Of a stretch of 5,536 bases of DNA, positions 1-4,856 are shown one piece after another. The position numbers were made by a program, and so were the translations under genes. Numbering within the stretch: the first letter of the stretch is position 1; the number at the start of each line of letters is the position of its first letter. Below the pieces are notes generated by a model. The model ran no database searches and was not told the DNA's origin. It saw only the letters and a list, made by a program, of their open reading frames with translations. Source of the stretch: Bacteroidetes bacterium ADurb.Bin302 (GTDB lineage Bacteria > Bacteroidota > Bacteroidia > Bacteroidales > Paludibacteraceae); NCBI GenBank assembly GCA_002069025.1, contig MWBK01000173.1, forward strand, positions 1 to 5,536, read 5' to 3'.

Positions 1-403
1 CCGTAACATGATTGAAAAGAAGGGAATCACTTTTCACAAGAATGTGCAGTTGATGAAGCCGATGGCATTGAGCGATTACAATAAATTGCAGATGAATGCC
101 TTTGCAGTGTTATCGGACAGCGGTACCATTTCAGAAGAATCATCGATATTGAATTTCAGGGCATTGAATATTCGTGAAGCACACGAACGTCCGGAAGCGA
201 TGGAAGAAGCCTCTGTAATGATGGTGGGACTGAACCCTGAACGGGTGATGCAGGGACTGGTGCAATTGCAATATCAATCGTTAGGCGAGGAGCGTAATTT
301 CAGACCCGTTGCCGACTATAGCATGCCCAACGTGAGTGAAAAGGTGGTGCGCATCATCATCTCCTATACAGATTACATTAAACGGGTGGTTTGGAGTGAG
401 TAA
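1..403 (+). CDS. fnlC: UDP-N-acetylglucosamine 2-epimerase family (WecB/FnlC type), 3' part only
   Basis: The frame is open at the left edge (first full codon at position 2) and ends at TAA 401-403, so only about 133 C-terminal residues are visible. The ATG at position 8 is almost certainly internal. Non-hydrolysing UDP-GlcNAc 2-epimerases are cytoplasmic GT-B-fold enzymes that invert C2 of a UDP-HexNAc. The C-terminal domain signatures are clear: LSDSGTISEES (bases 110-142), which corresponds to the UDP-binding loop LTDSGGIQEE of WecB, then REAHERPEAMEEA (about 173-211), which contains the family's ERPE motif. The form SDSGTISEES preceded by DYNKLQ is closer to FnlC/Cap5G/WbjD, which make UDP-L-FucNAc, than to WecB, which makes UDP-ManNAc. 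The WbuB-like glycosyltransferase downstream fits the FnlC reading. The missing N-terminal half and the upstream genes (fnlA/fnlB would be expected) would settle the symbol. Family assignment is secure; the exact substrate is inferred. Confidence 0.85.
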   Translation, partial: RNMIEKKGITFHKNVQLMKPMALSDYNKLQMNAFAVLSDSGTISEESSILNFRALNIREAHERPEAMEEASVMMVGLNPERVMQGLVQLQYQSLGEERNFRPVADYSMPNVSEKVVRIIISYTDYIKRVVWSE

Positions 404-411
404 GATGAATA
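400..411 (+). repeat. 12-bp direct repeat, left copy
   Basis: GTAAGATGAATA, identical to 3621-3632. This copy spans the epimerase stop codon. The two copies bracket the whole four-gene acyl block. Confidence 0.5.
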
Positions 412-464
412 TTATCTTGCTTGTCAAGTTTCAAATGCTTATAAACATGTATCCAAAGTACTAA
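404..464. other. Left junction spacer with a 19-codon open frame
   Basis: This 61-bp spacer separates the moderate-GC epimerase gene from the AT-rich acyl block. It holds half of a 12-bp direct repeat at its left end. It also holds a 19-codon open frame (405-464, MNIILLVKFQMLINMYPKY) whose TAA directly abuts the carrier-protein ATG (TAAATG). The frame could be the stub of an older downstream gene, a short leader allowing translational coupling, or chance. I see no Bacteroides-type promoter (TTTG with TAnnTTTG) and no terminator hairpin here, so the block is probably read through from upstream. Confidence 0.4.
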
Positions 465-683
465 ATGAATAGTATTTTGTTAATAATAAACACAGTATTA
501 AATAATAGAAGTAAAGATAAATTATCTGTGATAGATGAAAATTTTAATCTAAGAGATGATTGTGGTCTTGATTCTCTAGATTTAGCTGAATTAACTGTAA
601 GAATAGAGGCTGAATATGATGTTGATATATTTGAAGATGGAGTAGTTGTAACTGTTGGTGATATTTTGAAAAAACTTAATTGA
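465..683 (+). CDS. Acyl carrier protein (stand-alone, 72 aa)
   Basis: This is a small acidic four-helix carrier protein. Ser37 in GLDSLDLAEL (residues 34-43) is the expected 4'-phosphopantetheine attachment site (canonical DSL motif). The following segment, VRIEAEYDVDI (45-55), matches the helix II/III region of ACPs. At 72 residues it is slightly short for the family (usually 75-85) but complete. The start is fixed because an in-frame TAA (462-464) lies directly before ATG 465. The ligase gene begins 3 bp after its stop. The neighbours suggest a dedicated carrier that holds an acyl group loaded by the ligase, modified by the reductase and handed to the acyltransferase, rather than the housekeeping fatty-acid AcpP. 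No phosphopantetheinyl transferase is in the window, so a host enzyme would have to activate it. The first 60 bases or so are extremely AT-rich (line 481-540 is 11/60 G+C). The family call is strong; the specialised role is inferred. Confidence 0.9.
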   Translation: MNSILLIINTVLNNRSKDKLSVIDENFNLRDDCGLDSLDLAELTVRIEAEYDVDIFEDGVVVTVGDILKKLN

Positions 684-686
684 AAT

Positions 687-1922
687 ATGATCAAACTTTT
701 TTTTAAAGACACTTTTGAGGGCGTTGAAAAAACCTATGAAGATCTTTTTTCAGATCTTTCAAATAGTGTAACTTATAATAAGTTTTGTAAAAGTGATTCT
801 TTTTATGAGGTTTTCAAGCAGATTATACAATCTCTAATTATTGGAGAAGAAATTATACTTTTGGATTCTGATTTTGCTGATAATGAAATTATAAAATTAG
901 TGGGTGTAGAATATAAAAATAATAAAAATAAAAGATACAACAAAACGGTAATTTTACAATTCTCTGATATACAGGAGAAAATACTAATTAATAAAAAAAA
1001 GTGGAAAATCACTTTGTTTACGTCTGGTACAACTGGTGTTCCTAAAAAAATATCGCATTCGTTTGATTCAATCTCACGATCTGTAAAAAAAGAAGAAAAA
1101 CGAGCTGATGATATATGGGGATTTGCATACAATCCGACTCATATGGCCGGACTGCAAGTATTCTTTCAGGCCTTTATGAATCAGAATACAATAATTAGGT
1201 TATTTGGTTTACAGAGAAAAGATATTCTTACACAGATTAATGAAAACATAGTTACAAATATTTCTGCAACTCCTACATTTTATAGATTACTTTTACCCGC
1301 CGATCAAATCTGTTCGAGTGTCAATATGCTAACTTCTGGTGGTGAAAAATTTGATTCAAATACGTTGAACTCTTTGAAAGTAATGTTTCCTAATTCAAAA
1401 ATCAGAAATGTATATGCATCAACAGAAGCAGGTTCTTTGTTTTCTTCAAATGGTGATGTTTTTACTATAAAGTCTGAAATTTCGAAATTTATTAAAGTTG
1501 AAGATAACGAGATATTTTTACATAGATCACTAATGGGTAATTCGTCGGGTATTAAATTTAATAGAGATTGGTATGCTACTGGAGATTTAATCGAAGTTAT
1601 TAAAGATGAACCATTAACATTTAAATTTATATCTCGTAGAAATGAAATGATTAATACCGGAGGATATAAAGTAAACCCTACAGAAGTTGAAGAAACATTA
1701 CGTTTAAATAAAATGATTAAAGAAGTTTATGTATATGGGAAGAAGAATAGTCTACTTGGTAATATAGTTTGTTGTGAGATTGTGAGATTAAGTGATTCTT
1801 TAAATGAGAAAATGGTCAGAGACTTTTTATCAGATAAGTTGCAAGAATATAAAATTCCAAGAGTAGTGAAATTTGTTGACATTTTAGCTACAACAAGAAC
1901 TGGTAAGTTAAAAAGAAAATAG
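687..1922 (+). CDS. Compact AMP-forming acyl ligase (ANL superfamily adenylation enzyme), likely acyl-ACP ligase
   Basis: The protein has 411 residues and carries the core motifs of adenylate-forming enzymes in order: P-loop FTSGTTGVPKK (111-121), YASTEAGS (243-250, A5), WYATGDL (295-301, A7), ISRRNEMINTGGYKV (315-329, A8 hinge) and a C-terminal TGKLKRK (405-411) with Lys407 as the probable catalytic lysine (A10). It would activate a carboxylic acid as acyl-AMP in the cytoplasm and transfer it to a pantetheine thiol. ANL ligases usually have about 500-550 residues. Here the P-loop comes at residue 111 instead of about 150-200, so the N-terminal subdomain is short while the C-terminal domain is complete. 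The 3-bp gap from the carrier-protein gene makes that protein the likely acceptor, although CoA cannot be excluded. The acid substrate cannot be read from the sequence. No frameshift is seen despite several A7, A8 and T8 runs. The downstream reductase ATG follows 7 bp after the stop. Confidence 0.9.
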   Translation: MIKLFFKDTFEGVEKTYEDLFSDLSNSVTYNKFCKSDSFYEVFKQIIQSLIIGEEIILLDSDFADNEIIKLVGVEYKNNKNKRYNKTVILQFSDIQEKILINKKKWKITLFTSGTTGVPKKISHSFDSISRSVKKEEKRADDIWGFAYNPTHMAGLQVFFQAFMNQNTIIRLFGLQRKDILTQINENIVTNISATPTFYRLLLPADQICSSVNMLTSGGEKFDSNTLNSLKVMFPNSKIRNVYASTEAGSLFSSNGDVFTIKSEISKFIKVEDNEIFLHRSLMGNSSGIKFNRDWYATGDLIEVIKDEPLTFKFISRRNEMINTGGYKVNPTEVEETLRLNKMIKEVYVYGKKNSLLGNIVCCEIVRLSDSLNEKMVRDFLSDKLQEYKIPRVVKFVDILATTRTGKLKRK

Positions 1923-1929
1923 AGAATTG

Positions 1930-2658
1930 ATGAAAAATATTATTGTTACAGGGGTTTCACGTGGTTTGGGATTGGAAATTGTTAAGTCTTTATTGTCCGT
2001 GAACGAATATTGCGTGTTTGGAATAAGTAGAACCATGACCGAAGAATTAGAGGAGCTTATATCTAATAATGGATCACGATTAAGATGGAAAGCGTATGAT
2101 TTATCGAATGAAAGTGATATTCGAGAAATTATATTTAAAGATTTTATTGGATTTAATACACCAATTCATGGTTTCGTGAATAACGCTGCAGTTGCATACG
2201 ATGATATCGTTACAAACTTAAATTATGAATCTTTGGTGCGCATGTATAATGTGAATGTCTTTGTCCCAATGATGATAACTAAGTTTGTCATTAGACATTT
2301 CTTACTCCATAACATAAAAGGCAGTATAGTACATTTATCTTCAATAAGTGTACACACAGGTTACAAAGGTTTAGCGATGTATGCTTCATCAAAGGGAGCA
2401 TTAGAAGCATTTTCAAAAAACACGTCCAGAGAGTGGGGTGAGAAATGTATTCGATCGAATGCTTTAGTTGCTGGTTTCATGGAGACAAACATGAGTTCAA
2501 CACTTTCTTCTGATCAGAAGAACAGGATCTATAAACGAACATCTTTGAAAACTCCAACAACTACAAGATCAGTAGCAGAAACAGTTGCATTTTTATTGTC
2601 AGATGCTTCCGAATCGATTACTGGCCAAAATATTCATGTTGATTCAGGTACTATATAA
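1930..2658 (+). CDS. Short-chain dehydrogenase/reductase, FabG-like 3-oxoacyl-ACP reductase type
   Basis: This is a complete classical SDR of 242 residues (FabG proteins are about 245). It shows the nucleotide-binding TGVSRGLG (7-14), which favours NADP(H) by resemblance to FabG, then NNAA (84-87), Asn109, Ser138 in HLSSIS, and YASSK with Tyr151 and Lys155. The Ser/Tyr/Lys positions coincide with those of E. coli FabG. The C-terminus ends in ITGQNIHVDSG, as in 3-oxoacyl-ACP reductases. The usual PGF after the active-site helix is AGF here (181-183), a mild deviation. I chose ATG 1930 over the in-frame TTG at 1927, since AGAGAA just upstream could serve as a weak ribosome site and the TTG would add only one residue. 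It sits between the ligase and acyltransferase genes and overlaps the latter by 1 bp (TAATG). The likely role is to reduce a keto group on the carrier-bound acyl chain. A sugar or free keto acid substrate is also possible. Confidence 0.88.
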   Translation: MKNIIVTGVSRGLGLEIVKSLLSVNEYCVFGISRTMTEELEELISNNGSRLRWKAYDLSNESDIREIIFKDFIGFNTPIHGFVNNAAVAYDDIVTNLNYESLVRMYNVNVFVPMMITKFVIRHFLLHNIKGSIVHLSSISVHTGYKGLAMYASSKGALEAFSKNTSREWGEKCIRSNALVAGFMETNMSSTLSSDQKNRIYKRTSLKTPTTTRSVAETVAFLLSDASESITGQNIHVDSGTI

Positions 2659-3629
2659 TGGAAATAAAAGTTTGTACTACAAGTGAATGGAATGAGAATG
2701 AATGGTGGTCTTATTGTAAGAACTTTAATTTAGCTTTCCAATCGGATTCTGATATTGAGAAATTTAAACATAGTTATTTAACTACTGTAGATGGTCATTC
2801 CTATCATGCACTATTGATTAATGATAATTTGGATATCGTTGGTTCATGTACTGTGATTCCTCTTTTGTATAAAAAAAATAAAGAAAACATTAAAATCGGA
2901 CAAGCTGTAGGGGTTTTCATTCTAGAAGAATATAGATCAGATCCTTTAATGTTGAGAAAGATGTACCATAAATTAAAAGATTTATTAATTCGAAATGGTG
3001 TTGTTGCTGTTTTGGCAGTTCCTAACTCAACATCATATTCTTACTGGAGAAATATTGTTAAATGGCAAGATGTCGGAGATCTTACATATTGGGCTTTACC
3101 AATTAGGGTCGGAAATATCATTAATAAGTGGAAATTTCTAAATTTCATTTCATTGACTTTAAGCTATCTGAGTTTGAAAATTGGAAATTTTCTATCATTA
3201 TTAATGAATAATTCGCAAAAAAAATATAAATACGAGATTTGCAAAGATGAGATCTTTTATAAATATCGTTATTCTTCAGCCTATAAAACAATCATTATTG
3301 GCAAATATCTTTTTATATACATACTTTATAATGAAAAAGGTATAAAGACAGCTTATCTTCTAGAGTCATATGAAAATGGGAATACTACATTTAAATCTAT
3401 ACACAAAGGAGTTAGTTACATTAATAAAAATAATAATGTTGATATAATTCTTTATATTGGTCCACTAAAGCTATTTCAAACTGTTTTATTAAAAGTCCCA
3501 AAAAAAATTCATCCAAAACGTTTACCATTAACGTGTGACATTTTATTGAATGATAATAAAGAATATTATTCAGATATGCTTGAATTCTCAAATTGGAATT
3601 TTGGTTTGTTAAACTACGATGTAAGATGA
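2658..3629 (+). CDS. GNAT-fold acyltransferase, probable sugar N-acyltransferase
   Basis: The product has 323 residues, with no signal peptide and no convincing membrane span, so it is probably cytoplasmic. The first half fits the GNAT fold: IVGSCTVIPL (60-69, beta strands), then IGQAVGVFILEEYRSDPLM (80-98), corresponding to the acyl-donor strand and pyrophosphate loop, then VAVLAVPNSTSYSYW (116-130). The last segment matches the pattern '(F/V)PN..SY..W' found in a GNAT subgroup common in polysaccharide loci. The usual loop (R/Q)xxGxG/A is degenerate: YRSDPLMLRKM has no glycine. The C-terminal 150 residues are lysine- and tyrosine-rich and I cannot assign them; they may form a second, diverged GNAT-like half. 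The gene starts in the stop of the reductase gene, which suggests translational coupling. The inferred job is to move the carrier-bound acyl group to a sugar amine. Composition is very AT-rich (line 3181-3240 is 11/60 G+C). The fold call is moderate; the substrate is unknown. Confidence 0.65.
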   Translation: MEIKVCTTSEWNENEWWSYCKNFNLAFQSDSDIEKFKHSYLTTVDGHSYHALLINDNLDIVGSCTVIPLLYKKNKENIKIGQAVGVFILEEYRSDPLMLRKMYHKLKDLLIRNGVVAVLAVPNSTSYSYWRNIVKWQDVGDLTYWALPIRVGNIINKWKFLNFISLTLSYLSLKIGNFLSLLMNNSQKKYKYEICKDEIFYKYRYSSAYKTIIIGKYLFIYILYNEKGIKTAYLLESYENGNTTFKSIHKGVSYINKNNNVDIILYIGPLKLFQTVLLKVPKKIHPKRLPLTCDILLNDNKEYYSDMLEFSNWNFGLLNYDVR

Positions 3630-3632
3630 ATA
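3621..3632 (+). repeat. 12-bp direct repeat, right copy
   Basis: GTAAGATGAATA, identical to 400-411. This copy spans the TGA stop of the GNAT gene. The match ends after 12 bases on both sides. Confidence 0.5.
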
Positions 3633-3665
3633 AATAACTTATAAATTACGAATTATACAGTTAAA
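3630..3665. other. Right junction spacer
   Basis: This 36-bp AT-rich gap lies between the GNAT stop and the glycosyltransferase ATG. It contains CTTATAAA (3638-3645), with 20 nt between it and the next ATG; the same octamer occurs 19 nt before the carrier-protein ATG. I see no terminator hairpin and no recognisable promoter. Confidence 0.4.
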
Positions 3666-4856
3666 ATGAGAGTCCTTTTTTTAATGTTGGACATGCCAAC
3701 AGATTTAAATTCATCAAACCTATATCTCGATTTGGCGTTAGAGTTCAAAGATTATCAACATGAGGTATATGTAATTGCACCTGCAGGGGTAAATCAAAAA
3801 ACAGGTTTATATAACGAAAGGGGGTTGAATGTATTACGAGTAGCGACCTTTAAGCAAAAGGGAGTAAGAAGTATATTAAAAAAAGGATTCGCACAGTTGC
3901 TGTTGCCATATCAATACCGTACAGCTTACAATAAGTTTTTGAAGAATCAGCTGTTTGACTTGATATTGATGCCTACACCGCCTATTACACTGACCAAATT
4001 AGTATTACATATTAAAAAAAATACCAATGCATTGTTTTATTTAATATTACGTGATATTTATCCACAGGGTGCAGCAGACATTGGTTTGGTTAGATTCCGT
4101 TTTATCTATCACTATCTCAGAAAACTTGAAATACTTACCTATAAGACAGCCGATATTATTGGCTGTATGTCACTAGGAAACATTGAGTATATTAAAACAC
4201 ACAACCCATACCTTGATAGTAAAAAACTAACACTTCTTCCAAATTGGCAAAAAGCATCCAATTTGGAAGAACTCACCATTGATGTGAGAGAAAAATACAA
4301 ACTAGAAGATAAATATATTGTGTTGTTCGGCGGTACCATTGGATATGCTCAAAAGGTGGATAATATTGTAATTTTAGCCGAACACTATCAGAATGATGTC
4401 AATATTGTTTTCCTGGTTATTGGTAACGGTGTGATGAAACAATATCTGAAGGATAAAGTTGCTCAGAAACAATTAAATAACGTAATATTCCTGGATAGTT
4501 TGCCTCGAAATGAGTATATGAATTTTGTTAAATCGGCAGATATAGGTTTAATAACCATTGATGAGCGTTTTACAGTACCTACCATTCCATCTAAAACCAC
4601 TTCCTATTTTAGTCTGAAATTACCAGTACTTGCCATAATCGATCAACATACAGATTATGGAAAAATAATTGATGAGGCTAAAGCTGGATTATGGTCTGTT
4701 GGTGGAGATAATGATAAATTGTTTGAAAACTTTGACAAACTATATAAAGACAATAATCTGAGGATTGCTTCAGGAGAAAACGGGTATAAGTACTTCCTTG
4801 AAAACCTTACATCAAAACATGCATACAACACAATAATTAAAGATATTCATGGTTAA
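3666..4856 (+). CDS. Glycosyltransferase family 4, WbuB-like
   Basis: This is a GT-B glycosyltransferase of 396 residues, a normal length for GT4. The N-terminal domain begins with a hydrophobic beta strand (MRVLFLML) and then shows HEVYVIAPAG (32-41). LILRDIYPQGA (126-136) matches the RDxWP motif of WbuB-like GT4 enzymes. The C-terminal domain has LLPNW (190-194), the donor-site FGGTIGYAQKVDNIV (221-235), VFLVIGNG (248-255) and TVPTIPSKTTSYFSLKLPVLA (303-323), the counterpart of the family's 'PSKxxEYMAxGKPVLA' nucleotide-sugar segment. The usual Glu of the EX7E motif appears to be replaced by Ser in KTTSY. It would transfer a sugar from a nucleotide donor to a lipid-linked acceptor at the inner face of the membrane. 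WbuB is the proposed L-FucNAc transferase in E. coli O26-type loci, which fits an FnlC-like epimerase upstream, but donor specificity cannot be read here. The deacetylase gene overlaps its end by 8 bp. A perfect inverted repeat lies in its middle. Confidence 0.88.
   Translation: MRVLFLMLDMPTDLNSSNLYLDLALEFKDYQHEVYVIAPAGVNQKTGLYNERGLNVLRVATFKQKGVRSILKKGFAQLLLPYQYRTAYNKFLKNQLFDLILMPTPPITLTKLVLHIKKNTNALFYLILRDIYPQGAADIGLVRFRFIYHYLRKLEILTYKTADIIGCMSLGNIEYIKTHNPYLDSKKLTLLPNWQKASNLEELTIDVREKYKLEDKYIVLFGGTIGYAQKVDNIVILAEHYQNDVNIVFLVIGNGVMKQYLKDKVAQKQLNNVIFLDSLPRNEYMNFVKSADIGLITIDERFTVPTIPSKTTSYFSLKLPVLAIIDQHTDYGKIIDEAKAGLWSVGGDNDKLFENFDKLYKDNNLRIASGENGYKYFLENLTSKHAYNTIIKDIHG
4234..4271. repeat. Perfect 14-bp inverted repeat (10-nt loop) inside the GT4 gene
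   Basis: Arm TTCTTCCAAATTGG (4234-4247) and arm CCAATTTGGAAGAA (4258-4271) are exact reverse complements separated by CAAAAAGCAT. The element encodes residues from L191 to E202 of the glycosyltransferase. No T-run follows, so it does not look like an intrinsic terminator. Confidence 0.8.

Noticed and set aside
739..758. Hairpin AAGATCT / AGATCTT with a 6-nt loop in the ligase gene
   Set aside because: The stem is only 7 bp, in AT-rich coding sequence near the 5' end, with no T-run or other regulatory context; chance is likely.
461..1132. Minus-strand open frames at 461-712 and 803-1132
   Set aside because: They are antisense to well-supported carrier-protein and ligase genes and their translations show no family motifs.
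1927..1929. TTG as the start of the reductase gene
   Set aside because: The next codon is ATG and yields a normal FabG-like N-terminus (MKNIIVTG).
3131..3192. Two small inverted repeats (GAAATTT/AAATTTC at 3131-3146 and GAAAATT/AATTTTC at 3176-3192)
   Set aside because: Short A/T-only style arms with 2-3 nt loops are expected in sequence below 25% G+C.
697..3507. A8/T8 homopolymer runs (for example 697-704, 993-1000, 2871-2878, 3217-3224, 3500-3507) as phase-variation switches
   Set aside because: All genes are in frame, the runs are scattered at many sites and their number fits the low GC; nothing singles one out as a switch.
404..3665. Transposon or integrase origin for the cassette
   Set aside because: No transposase, integrase, tRNA or terminal inverted repeats are visible at the borders; only the 12-bp direct repeat is seen.
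119..4339. Shared 11-mer GCGGTACCATT near 120 and near 4329
   Set aside because: Both copies encode Gly-Thr-Ile in unrelated proteins and neither sits at a border; taken as coincidence. It also shows that short exact repeats do arise here by chance, which tempers the 12-bp repeat finding.
4139..4339. Minus-strand open frame inside the glycosyltransferase gene
   Set aside because: It lies wholly antisense to a conserved GT4 coding sequence and has no recognisable motif.
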